The notes beneath the pieces were generated by a model that was not told the DNA's origin, searched no databases, and worked only from the letters and a program-made list of their open reading frames with translations. From assembly GCA_004293505.1 (NCBI GenBank), contig RDYY01000100.1, forward strand, positions 1 through 6,040: DNA of 6,040 bases, given 5' to 3'. The position numbers were made by a program, and so were the translations under genes. Shown here piece by piece: positions 1 to 5,319 of this stretch (positions are counted from its first letter, which is position 1; each line of letters opens with the position of its first letter). The DNA is from Sphingobacteriia bacterium (lineage in GTDB: Bacteria > Bacteroidota > Bacteroidia > Chitinophagales > Chitinophagaceae).

Positions 1-2
1 TA

Positions 3-89
3 AGCGCTCCCATTAAAAGAACAGACAAAGGACTGGAAAACGACCAGCCGGAATTGGGCAGAAATTCACTGCTGTACTTCCAGTCATAA
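3..89 (+). CDS. Possible 3' end of an upstream gene (partial)
   Basis: This frame is open from the window edge to a TAA at 87-89 and gives about 28 residues ending in LLYFQS. It is the only plus-strand frame whose stop falls shortly (22 bases) before the terminator hairpin that begins at 112. The other two frames stop inside or after that hairpin. The stretch is too short to assign to a family. The call rests on stop position relative to the terminator, not on homology, and the region could equally be non-coding. Confidence 0.3.
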   Translation, partial: SAPIKRTDKGLENDQPELGRNSLLYFQS

Positions 90-111
90 ACGCGGTTGGC
101 AAAGGTTGGAA

Positions 112-149
112 AGAGCCCTGCACGCAATAGCGGGTGGGGCTCTCCTTTT
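112..149 (+). terminator. Rho-independent terminator upstream of the lipoprotein gene
   Basis: Bases 112-118 (AGAGCCC) pair with 137-143 (GGGCTCT). The stem continues through a U-G, a G-U and a C-G pair, one A/G mismatch, and CGC (123-125) with GCG (130-132), closing on an AATA tetraloop. CCTTTT follows at 144-149. Read on the plus strand, this would end transcription of whatever gene lies to the left. The minus strand also has a short T-run (TTT) after the stem, so weak bidirectional action is possible. Confidence 0.7.
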
Positions 150-199
150 ATCCGGCTGATAAAAGTAGACATGTCATGCTTCAACTTAAAAACCTTCTC

Positions 200-583
200 A
201 TGAAAAAAACGCTCCTCGCCTTCTTGGTCATTCTCTTGGTGGTGGTGGCTTGTGGCCGAACCAAAAGAGAAAAAGTGCGCAATGGCCGCACCAAAATTGA
301 CATCACAGAAAATTATTATCAGTACAAGTTCATCGCTCGCTTTGCCGATGAAAAAACGGATCGGGTCAGGGGTTTCCTGCGCCAAAAATTGGCATCTCCC
401 AGTTTGTTGGACCAAACCCGCTTCAACGACAATGTAGCGCTGCGGTCGGGAACCAACATCAAATTACGTTTGCGGCCAGGTTACCTAGAAATGCGACTGA
501 AACAAGAAGACCGCACAGAGTCCGAAATGGATGAGGTCAGGGACATGGGTGAATCCCTCAAAAAGATCATCACCAAAGAATAG
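200..583 (+). CDS. Small lipoprotein of unknown function
   Basis: The product is 127 residues long. It begins MKKTLLAFLVILL and reaches a lipobox VVAC with the lipidated cysteine at residue 18, so it should be exported by Sec, cleaved by signal peptidase II and anchored in a membrane. The mature part is about 110 residues, strongly charged and rich in Lys, Arg, Glu and Asp, with a Tyr-containing stretch (ENYYQYKF) soon after the anchor and a probable amphipathic helix at the C-terminus. I do not recognise a family. The start at 200 is preferred because it puts the positive n-region and hydrophobic core directly at the N-terminus. A GTG at 134 lies inside the terminator hairpin, and an ATG at 176 would add eight residues before the signal peptide. 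The gene sits 51 bases before gcvT on the same strand. Export and lipidation are well supported; the role is unknown. Confidence 0.8.
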   Translation: MKKTLLAFLVILLVVVACGRTKREKVRNGRTKIDITENYYQYKFIARFADEKTDRVRGFLRQKLASPSLLDQTRFNDNVALRSGTNIKLRLRPGYLEMRLKQEDRTESEMDEVRDMGESLKKIITKE

Positions 584-609
584 GCCGTTCTTTTCCCCCA
601 CAGGTTCCC

Positions 610-617
610 TATTTTTG
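610..617 (+). promoter_or_regulatory. Candidate -7 box (TAnnTTTG) before gcvT
   Basis: TATTTTTG matches the Bacteroidota -7 consensus TAnnTTTG and ends 17 bases before the gcvT start codon. No convincing TTG-type -33 element lies at the expected distance upstream. Transcription from here would give a leader of only about ten bases. The motif is short and AT-rich, so a chance match is possible. Confidence 0.3.
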
Positions 618-634
618 CGGCAGAAAAATTTGCC

Positions 635-1720
635 ATGAAGAATACACCCTTTACCGCTATTCACCAATCGCTGGGAGCCAAAATGGCCGAGTTTGCCGGA
701 TACAACATGCCCATTAGTTATGCGGGCATCAATGCGGAACACGCGGCTGTTCGCAAAAGTGTAGGTGTATTTGACGTGAGCCACATGGGTGAATTTGTGC
801 TAAAAGGGGCAAATGCCCTCGACCTGATTCAAAGGGTCACTTCTAATGACGCCAGCAAATTGGTGGCGGGTCAAGCACAGTATTCTTGCTTGCCCAATGA
901 AACCGGTGGCATAGTAGACGATTTGTTGGTGTATTGCCTAGAGCCAAACCAAGCTTATATGTTGGTAGTGAATGCTTCCAACATTGAAAAAGATTGGAAT
1001 TGGATCAAAGCACGCAACACTGCGGATGTAGAAATGCACAACATCAGTGACAAAACTTGCTTGCTGGCCATTCAAGGTCCTTTGGCTACTAAAATTTTGC
1101 AACCCCTGACCAACATGGATGTCCTGAACATGAAATACTATACTTTCTCCAAAGGCCTGTTTGCCGGTGTAGAAAACGTATTGGTTTCTGCCACGGGTTA
1201 CACCGGTGCAGGTGGGGTAGAAATTTATTTTGAAGACAAAGGCAACGATGCCGAAACCATTTGGAAAGCCATTTTTGAAGCCGGTGCTGCTGCTGGCATA
1301 CAGCCTATTGGTTTGGGCGCTAGGGATACCTTGCGTTTAGAAATGGGCTATTGCTTGTATGGCAATGACATTGACGACACCACCTCACCTTTGGAAGCAG
1401 GCTTGGGCTGGATCACCAAATTCACCAAAGACTTTACTTCTTCAGAGACCTTTAAGGCCCAAAAAGCGGCTGGACTTTCCCGCAAATTGGTAGGGTTTGA
1501 AATGATAGACCGCGGCATTCCTCGCCACGATTATTTGATCAAAAATGCTGCGGGTGAAACCATTGGCAAAGTCACCAGTGGTACCCAATCTCCTTCTTTG
1601 GGCAAAGCCATTGGTTTGGGATATGTGGCGGTGGACCATGCAGCCCAAGACAGCGAAATCTTCATCGACATCCGCAACCAATTGGTGCGGGCCAAAGTGG
1701 TGAAGTTTCCTTTTGCTTAA
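635..1720 (+). CDS. gcvT: Aminomethyltransferase, glycine cleavage system T protein
   Basis: This cytoplasmic enzyme takes the aminomethyl group carried on the lipoyl arm of GcvH, transfers the one-carbon unit to tetrahydrofolate to give 5,10-methylene-THF, and releases ammonia. The 361-residue product has the usual full length. The N-terminal folate-binding domain shows [10 protein letters not shown] (20-29), FDVSHMGEF (46-54) and [10 protein letters not shown] (91-100). Asp95/Asp96 in the last motif fall where the family's catalytic Asp lies. [12 protein letters not shown] (188-199) and the hallmark [20 protein letters not shown] (226-245) follow, and the C-terminal beta-barrel domain has [20 protein letters not shown] (311-330). 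The Glu often found after YTG is Ala here, which I believe is common in Bacteroidota copies. The ATG at 635 gives the family-typical N-terminus. gcvH and gcvP are not in the window. The next gene starts five bases after the stop. Confidence 0.97.
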   Translation: MKNTPFTAIHQSLGAKMAEFAGYNMPISYAGINAEHAAVRKSVGVFDVSHMGEFVLKGANALDLIQRVTSNDASKLVAGQAQYSCLPNETGGIVDDLLVYCLEPNQAYMLVVNASNIEKDWNWIKARNTADVEMHNISDKTCLLAIQGPLATKILQPLTNMDVLNMKYYTFSKGLFAGVENVLVSATGYTGAGGVEIYFEDKGNDAETIWKAIFEAGAAAGIQPIGLGARDTLRLEMGYCLYGNDIDDTTSPLEAGLGWITKFTKDFTSSETFKAQKAAGLSRKLVGFEMIDRGIPRHDYLIKNAAGETIGKVTSGTQSPSLGKAIGLGYVAVDHAAQDSEIFIDIRNQLVRAKVVKFPFA

Positions 1721-1725
1721 AGCAT

Positions 1726-2325
1726 ATGCTTGCCACAGAAACCCATAAAGGATTTTCTTGCCTGGCTTTTAAAACAGCTGCCTCCTTTCGTCAATGGTTG
1801 TCCAAAAACCATGGCCAAACCCAAGGCATTTGGTTGATCATTTACCACAAAAATTCTGGTGTGGCCAGCATCAACTATCCCGACGCAGTAGACCAAGCCA
1901 TTTGTTATGGCTGGATTGATTCCAAAATCAACCAACGCGACGAAAATAGTTTTTTCCAATTCTTCTCACCCCGCAACCCCAAAAGCAATTGGAGCCGGGT
2001 CAACAAAGAAAAAGTTGAACGCCTGTTGGCTGCCAAAAAAATGGCAGAACCTGGGCTGGCCATGGTAGCCCTGGCCCAAAAAACCGGTACTTGGACGGCC
2101 TTGGACCAAGTAGAACAAGGCATCATTCCGCCCGACTTGGACAAGGCGCTTAGTCTTTACTCCAATGCCCGGTCTTTCTTTACTGCCTTTCCTCCCTCAG
2201 TCAAAAGAGGGATTTTGGAATGGATCAATAACGCCAAACAAGACAGCACACGTCAAAAAAGAATCGATGCCACTGCAGCCATGGCGGCCAACAATGAAAG
2301 AGCCAACCAATACATTAAAAAATAG
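1726..2325 (+). CDS. YdeI/OmpD-associated (OmdA) family protein
   Basis: The product is 199 residues, apparently soluble, with no signal peptide or membrane segment. It carries the recognisable motifs of the family sometimes labelled bacteriocin-protection, YdeI or OmpD-associated: SFRQWLSKNHGQTQGIWL (20-37), YPDAVDQAICYGWIDSK (51-67), FFSPRNPKSNWSRVNKEKVE (79-98), and a C-terminal PSVKRGILEWINNAKQDSTR (157-176) continuing into RQKRIDATAAM. The molecular function of the family is not established; resistance to cationic peptides or bacteriocins has been suggested from distant relatives. The start is only five bases past the gcvT stop, so the two genes are probably one transcript, although no functional link to glycine cleavage is known. 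The gene converges with a minus-strand zinc-ribbon gene 18 bases downstream, and no clear terminator fits in that gap. Family assignment is firm; activity is unknown. Confidence 0.9.
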   Translation: MLATETHKGFSCLAFKTAASFRQWLSKNHGQTQGIWLIIYHKNSGVASINYPDAVDQAICYGWIDSKINQRDENSFFQFFSPRNPKSNWSRVNKEKVERLLAAKKMAEPGLAMVALAQKTGTWTALDQVEQGIIPPDLDKALSLYSNARSFFTAFPPSVKRGILEWINNAKQDSTRQKRIDATAAMAANNERANQYIKK

Positions 2326-2343
2326 GGATTCCTTACTGCGTTT

Positions 2344-2553
2344 CTACTGCTTAATCAAATAGGTGTTTGTCTTCCCATCACAACCTGATCTCTGTTTGAT
2401 CAAGCCAGAAAGACTGCTGCCTGTTGGTTTTGCCTTCCGCTGGTTGTGGTAGGCACTACGACAAATACCAGTGCAAAATTTTTTATCACTTCGGCCTTTC
2501 AATGACCGGTGGCAATGGTGGCATACAGCTGGTGTCATAGTTGTTGGCGACAT
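2344..2553 (-). CDS. Small Cys4 zinc-ribbon protein
   Basis: The product is 69 residues. The core spans residues 11-40 with Cys11-x2-Cys14 and Cys27-x3-Cys31 around GRSDKKFC (20-27), then CRSAYHNQRK (31-40). This spacing is typical of a one-zinc ribbon or treble clef. Short Bacteroidota proteins with the pattern CxxC...GRxDKKFCxxxCRxxYNN are common, usually annotated as hypothetical or DUF2116-like; that comparison is from memory. The last 25-30 residues are Ser/Gly/Lys-rich and look disordered. Met6 (2538) is an alternative start that keeps all four cysteines. It is transcribed away from ssb, and its 3' end lies 18 bases from the end of the YdeI-like gene. Intact, correctly spaced metal ligands argue that this is a real gene. 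Nucleic-acid or protein binding is possible but not shown. Confidence 0.75.
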   Translation of the reverse strand: MSPTTMTPAVCHHCHRSLKGRSDKKFCTGICRSAYHNQRKAKPTGSSLSGLIKQRSGCDGKTNTYLIKQ

Positions 2554-2714
2554 GCTCCAAAATACCAGAGCTACAGCCTCTGTTAATCAGAAAGAATACG
2601 TTAGTTAGCAGCGGATGTCACACTGTATTTGTACGGATAGTCAACATTAAACGTTTAGAATTTGGAAAATGCATTTCACTGATAGCAGTTTTGGGAACAA
2701 CAAAATTCCAAACC
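2554..2714. promoter_or_regulatory. Divergent intergenic region between the zinc-ribbon gene and ssb
   Basis: Both flanking genes must be started from these 161 bases. For ssb, a TTTG at 2628-2631 and TAGAATTTG at 2656-2664 resemble the Bacteroidota -33 and -7 boxes. However, the -7 box has one extra spacer base and the gap between boxes is 24 bases, longer than usual. A perfect 10-base palindrome TAAACGTTTA (2648-2657) overlaps the start of that -7-like box and could be an operator. A small hairpin CAGAG/CTCTG (2566-2570 with 2578-2582) lies just upstream of the zinc-ribbon start. On the minus strand TATTTTGG is a near match to a -7 box very close to that start. None of these is decisive. 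Confidence 0.35.
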
Positions 2715-3104
2715 ATGAATGCAGTCAGAAACAAGGTTCAGTTGATCGGGAACCTGGGGCAGGACCCCGATGTTAAAACGATCGGAGATGACAAAAAAGT
2801 AGCGCACATGAGTGTGGCCACCAACGAAACCTACCGCAATGCTGCGGGTGAAAAAATCACGGAAACCCAATGGCACAATGTTATGGCCTGGGGCAAGTTG
2901 GCTGAAATTGCTGAAAAGTATTTGCACAAAGGATCAGAAGTAGTCATTGAAGGCAAACTGGTGAACCGCCATTACACCGACAAGCAGGGGGTCAAGCGCT
3001 ATGTGACCGAGATCCAAGCCAATGAAGTTTTAATCCTAACCAAAAAAGGAGAGTGGCAAACCGAACAAGCCACCAATGGCATCGAAGAAGCCATTGTGGA
3101 ATAA
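2715..3104 (+). CDS. ssb: Single-stranded DNA-binding protein (short form)
   Basis: The product binds ssDNA during replication, repair or recombination, normally as a tetramer of OB folds. It is 129 residues and almost entirely OB fold: NKVQLIGNLGQDPDVKTIGD (6-25), VATNETYRN (34-42), TQWHNVMAWGKLAEIAEKYL (51-70), KGSEVVIEGKLVNRHYTDKQ (72-91) and RYVTEIQANEVLIL (95-108). Trp53 matches E. coli Trp54, and Tyr87 sits near the place of E. coli Trp88. After residue 114 only about 15 residues remain, ending GIEEAIVE. There is no Gly/Gln-rich linker and no acidic tip ending in a Phe such as DDDIPF, which recruits partner proteins in other SSBs. The frame stays open back to 2541, but the ATG at 2715 starts exactly at the family's N-terminus and the upstream codons have no SSB character. 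It may be an accessory paralogue rather than the main replicative SSB. Confidence 0.93.
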   Translation: MNAVRNKVQLIGNLGQDPDVKTIGDDKKVAHMSVATNETYRNAAGEKITETQWHNVMAWGKLAEIAEKYLHKGSEVVIEGKLVNRHYTDKQGVKRYVTEIQANEVLILTKKGEWQTEQATNGIEEAIVE

Positions 3105-3222
3105 GACAATTCCCTACCCTATTCAACTGCAGAGCGATCTTTGGCCAAATCCCCATCTGGCCGGGGAAAGCCTGTAGTTGATGTTTGTGGAGTTGCTGCC
3201 CTATTTGTTCATTTGCAAATGC
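3105..3222. other. Gap between convergent ssb and DUF420 genes, with palindromes
   Basis: Both neighbours end here, so a terminator is expected, but no hairpin with a proper T-run is present. Two perfect palindromes occur: TTTGGCCAAA (3140-3149), and CATTTGCAAATG (3210-3221) lying directly after the DUF420 stop codon on the minus strand. A CCCC/GGGG four-pair stem (3151-3154 with 3163-3166) lies between them. These could form a weak bidirectional terminator, but I cannot show that. Confidence 0.3.
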
Positions 3223-3807
3223 TTAATGGTAGTAAGGATGTATGAACCAATACACCAAAGGACCGGTTACCGCTACATAAAACCACAGGGGCCAAGTAAT
3301 TTTAGCCAGCTTCTTGTGGCGATCAAATTCTCCCGTTAGAGAGCGATAAGCCGTGAACAAAATAAAGGGCAAGATAATGGCTGCCAAAAAAATATGGGTG
3401 GTGAGCAGGACAAAATAAAACCAACGGGTATTTCCCACTGCCGCAGCTTCTGCTGCACTGACCGTGCCATTGCCATCGCTGTCGCCAAACCGGGCTTCTC
3501 CGGCCAACAAGTGGTGGGCAATATAAGAAAGCAAAAACAATACAGACAAGAACAAAGCTGTCATCATCAGGTTCTTGTGCAAGACCCATTTGCCCTGTTT
3601 AACAGCTACCAAAGCAGCCACCAATAAAACGGCTATGGTCGAATTGATCAGTGCATTGACCTGGGCAAAAATGTGGACATCAAAGCCCAAGTCCAGGTCT
3701 AGCTTGTAGCGGCCCAATACCACCACTACGGCAAAAACAACAACGGAAAATACACCGATGAGCACATTGGCCAAGCGGTCATTTTTTTGAAATACAGGTG
3801 CTAACAT
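3223..3807 (-). CDS. DUF420 (YozB/CtaM-like) membrane protein with an EF-hand loop
   Basis: This 194-residue inner-membrane protein has five predicted helices at about 13-32, 50-69, 80-100, 129-152 and 171-190. Family features include FAQVNALINS (47-56), GKWVLHKNLMMTA (72-84), YIAHHL (95-100), THIFLAAIILPFILFT (137-152) and RHKKLAKITWPLWFYV (163-178). The Staphylococcus aureus relative CtaM is needed for maturation of a heme-copper oxidase, and the position after oxidase subunits and SCO here fits such a role. The oddity is in the loop between helices 3 and 4. Residues 109-120 read DSDGNGTVSAAE, a perfect 12-residue EF-hand calcium loop (D-x-D-x-N-G-x-V-x-x-x-E), where relatives I recall have a short Gly-rich turn. 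Lys/Arg-rich loops (70-78 and 154-169) should be cytoplasmic, which places the EF-hand loop in the periplasm. The start at 3807 is 19 bases after the SCO stop, so the two genes are probably co-transcribed. The assembly role is inferred from family and context. Confidence 0.88.
   Translation of the reverse strand: MLAPVFQKNDRLANVLIGVFSVVVFAVVVVLGRYKLDLDLGFDVHIFAQVNALINSTIAVLLVAALVAVKQGKWVLHKNLMMTALFLSVLFLLSYIAHHLLAGEARFGDSDGNGTVSAAEAAAVGNTRWFYFVLLTTHIFLAAIILPFILFTAYRSLTGEFDRHKKLAKITWPLWFYVAVTGPLVYWFIHPYYH
3448..3483 (-). other. EF-hand calcium-binding loop within the DUF420 gene
   Basis: These 36 bases encode DSDGNGTVSAAE. The 12-position EF-hand pattern has acidic or oxygen ligands at positions 1, 3, 5, 9 and 12, Gly at 6 and a hydrophobic residue at 8; here they are Asp, Asp, Asn, Ser, Glu, Gly and Val. 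Only one loop is present, without an obvious paired EF hand, so any site would be a lone or dockerin-like calcium site. Ala-rich residues 118-123 could form the exiting helix. Confidence 0.75.
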
Positions 3808-3826
3808 GCAAGAAAATTAAAATCGT

Positions 3827-4639
3827 TTAAGCGCCGCCCTTGGCCCGACCGCGCAAATAAATGACGAAGAAACTTACCGCCAATACTATTACAAACCAAA
3901 GCCAGCTGAGGTTGGCAATTTTCTGGAATAATCCAGACTTTTCTCCCTTGCCTTTCTCCAACAAGAGCAGCCCAACGTCTCTGGCCAGTTTTTTCATGGC
4001 CATGGAGTCCAAGCCATTGTAATAGCCCCTTACCACTTTGTGGCGGTCCAAGAGCACAAAACGACTGGTGTGTACAAAATCGGGGCTGATGGGTTCTTCG
4101 CTGAATTTGTCCACTTTCAATTCATTGAAAGCAAAGTCATAGATTTTTTTCTTGTCGCCTGTCAGCATCCACCAATTGTCGTGGTTCACCCCAAAGCGGT
4201 CGGCATAGGCCTTCAAGACCTGGGCAGAATCCCTTTCGGGATCAACCGTAAAGGAAACAAACTGAATCACAGCTGTGTCTACTTTGTTGCGCACATTGCC
4301 GCCGGTTTTGAAGGATGCTTGCAAACTGCGCATGTTACGGGTCATGCGGGGACAAATACTGCGACAAGAAGTAAAGAAAAAGTCAAGGACCAAAATTTTG
4401 CCCTCTTTGTCGTACAAAGAAACCGTATCACCCAATTGGTTTTGGAGGGTAATATTGGCCGTCTTGTGCCAAATGCTGTCATCAACTGCTTTGCCTTTTT
4501 CAATCTTGCTCACCACTGTGTCCAACAAATAACGGCGGGGCATGTCCACAGCAGAATCACTGGCAGACTTGAGCCACCAATAACAAGCCAGGGGAATGCC
4601 CAGGGCCAAGATGATGCCTAAAATAGATTTTGTACTCAT
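3827..4639 (-). CDS. sco: SCO1/SenC family copper chaperone for cytochrome c oxidase
   Basis: SCO proteins are membrane-anchored thioredoxin-fold proteins that deliver copper to, and reduce the cysteines of, the CuA site in oxidase subunit II on the outer face of the membrane. The 270-residue product has an N-terminal helix (about 5-23). The thioredoxin-like domain carries the copper motif FFFTSCRSICPRMTRNM (87-103), with Cys92 and Cys96 in CxxxC, then SFTVDPERDSAQVLKAYADR (129-148), WWMLTG (156-161) and HTSRFVLLD (190-198), where His190 is the third copper ligand. All three ligands are intact. A second helix at about 246-262 followed by RGRAKGG is a C-terminal anchor beyond the minimal single-anchor form. 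The gene lies between subunit IV and the DUF420 gene on the same strand. A terminator hairpin ends 12 bases before its start codon, so it may depend on read-through or on a promoter inside the 109-base gap. Confidence 0.95.
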   Translation of the reverse strand: MSTKSILGIILALGIPLACYWWLKSASDSAVDMPRRYLLDTVVSKIEKGKAVDDSIWHKTANITLQNQLGDTVSLYDKEGKILVLDFFFTSCRSICPRMTRNMRSLQASFKTGGNVRNKVDTAVIQFVSFTVDPERDSAQVLKAYADRFGVNHDNWWMLTGDKKKIYDFAFNELKVDKFSEEPISPDFVHTSRFVLLDRHKVVRGYYNGLDSMAMKKLARDVGLLLLEKGKGEKSGLFQKIANLSWLWFVIVLAVSFFVIYLRGRAKGGA

Positions 4640-4649
4640 GGATTGGAAT

Positions 4650-4676
4650 AAAAAACCATCGCCGGGCGATGGTTTT
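4650..4676 (-). terminator. Intrinsic terminator or attenuator between subunit IV and SCO
   Basis: On the minus strand, AAAACCATCGC (4676-4666) pairs perfectly with GCGATGGTTTT (4662-4652) around a three-base loop, and the T-run covers 4655-4650. The 11-pair stem with GC-rich centre and following six T residues is a textbook rho-independent terminator. It follows the subunit IV stop by about 72 bases and ends only 12 bases before the SCO ATG. It can therefore end the cox transcript, work as an attenuator for sco, or hide the sco ribosome-binding region in a read-through message. Confidence 0.85.
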
Positions 4677-4748
4677 GGTCAGTCAATTTATTGTCGCGGC
4701 AATCAATGTTTTCAGGTTAAATACTCATTGTGCCGAGGAAATTTGATT

Positions 4749-5282
4749 CTAGTGTTTCTCAGCAGGTTTTTCTTCTGCTTTGTGGTCAGACCCATCGGTT
4801 CCTTTGTGGTCAGCCGTTCCTGCAGCTTTGTGGTCACCTTCACCCGCTTTGTGATCACCTTCTCCTGCTTTGTGGTCTGCGCCACCATGTCCTTCTTTCT
4901 TTTCTACTTTTATGGTGCTCTGCTCTTTAAAATGTGGATCATAGGTGTTGCGCAGGTTGCGGAAGGAATTACCATCCCACAAAAACGCCGTGATGAACCA
5001 AATGAAAAGCGCCAAAGGCACTACAATGGTCATGATCATGTTCTTCAATTCATGCTTCAAGTGCATGAAATAGGCCACGATGTAAAAAGCCTTGGCCATC
5101 ATCAAAATCACAATGGCTCCTTTGATGGACAAGCGCAAAGTGGTGCTTTCCAAAGGAATGCCAATCATCCAAAAACCCAAAACAAGTTCTACAATGGTTA
5201 AAACAGTCAGGATAACGGTTACCCTTACAATCTCTTTGGTACCGCCCCCGGCGTGTTCATGGTGTTCAGCTGTATGTGACAT
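4749..5282 (-). CDS. Cytochrome c oxidase subunit IV (prokaryotic) with His-rich repeat tail
   Basis: This small accessory subunit of the heme-copper oxidase belongs to the family of bacterial subunit IV (CyoD/CtaF/COX4_pro). The 177-residue product has three membrane helices at about 20-41, 54-73 and 82-102, with family features VELVLGFWMI (31-40), AKAFYIVAYFMHLKHE (63-78) and VPLALFIWFITAFLWDG (88-104). Typical members end soon after helix 3. Here about 70 residues follow, and residues 131-177 are low-complexity with five DHK units (136, 143, 150, 158, 166) and seven His. The N-terminus also has four His in its first ten residues. With the family's N-in topology the tail would face the periplasm. 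The gene begins 37 bases after the subunit III stop, so it is in the same operon, and a terminator follows at 4676. The main fold assignment is firm; any function of the tail is unknown. Confidence 0.92.
   Translation of the reverse strand: MSHTAEHHEHAGGGTKEIVRVTVILTVLTIVELVLGFWMIGIPLESTTLRLSIKGAIVILMMAKAFYIVAYFMHLKHELKNMIMTIVVPLALFIWFITAFLWDGNSFRNLRNTYDPHFKEQSTIKVEKKEGHGGADHKAGEGDHKAGEGDHKAAGTADHKGTDGSDHKAEEKPAEKH
4777..4877 (-). repeat. In-frame 21/24-base tandem repeat encoding DHK units
   Basis: The plus-strand core CTTTGTGGTC (DHK codons on the minus strand) starts at 4778, 4802, 4826, 4847 and 4868, so the steps are 24, 24, 21 and 21 bases. The two central units are nearly identical over 21 bases, which points to recent duplication by slippage or unequal exchange. 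One unit uses GAT rather than GAC for Asp. All steps are multiples of three, so the reading frame of subunit IV is kept. Confidence 0.85.
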
Positions 5283-5319
5283 GTGCGTTGGTTGAGAAAG
5301 AAAAAATGGTCAGAAAAAA

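Noticed and set aside
94..113. Tandem GGTTGGCAAA/GGTTGGAAAG before the terminator.
   Set aside because: Only two imperfect ten-base copies occur, with no relation to any feature; chance is likely.
134..199. Longer start (GTG at 134 or ATG at 176) for the lipoprotein gene.
   Set aside because: The GTG lies inside the terminator hairpin, and both put extra residues before a well-formed lipoprotein signal peptide that begins at 200.
485..784. Minus-strand open frame across the lipoprotein and gcvT junction.
   Set aside because: It overlaps two supported plus-strand genes and has no recognisable features.
2541..2714. N-terminal extension of ssb from an ATG at 2541.
   Set aside because: The 58 extra residues have no SSB character, overlap the divergent zinc-ribbon start, and the ATG at 2715 gives the exact family N-terminus.
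3140..3166. Possible bidirectional terminator for ssb and the DUF420 gene.
   Set aside because: The palindrome and the four-pair GC stem lack a T-run on either strand, so I list the gap only as a region with palindromes.
4040..4621. Plus-strand open frame of 193 codons opposite sco.
   Set aside because: It is antisense to a well-supported SCO gene with intact copper ligands, and its translation resembles no protein family.
4777..4877. Regular repeats considered as a CRISPR array.
   Set aside because: The core is about ten bases, steps are 21-24 bases and always in frame, and the units encode DHK inside subunit IV. There are no unique spacers of array length.
4596..5201. Plus-strand open frame of 201 codons opposite subunit IV, with Phe/Val repeats.
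   Set aside because: The repeats are the antisense reading of the DHK units in subunit IV. It also crosses the sco start and the terminator, so it is a shadow.
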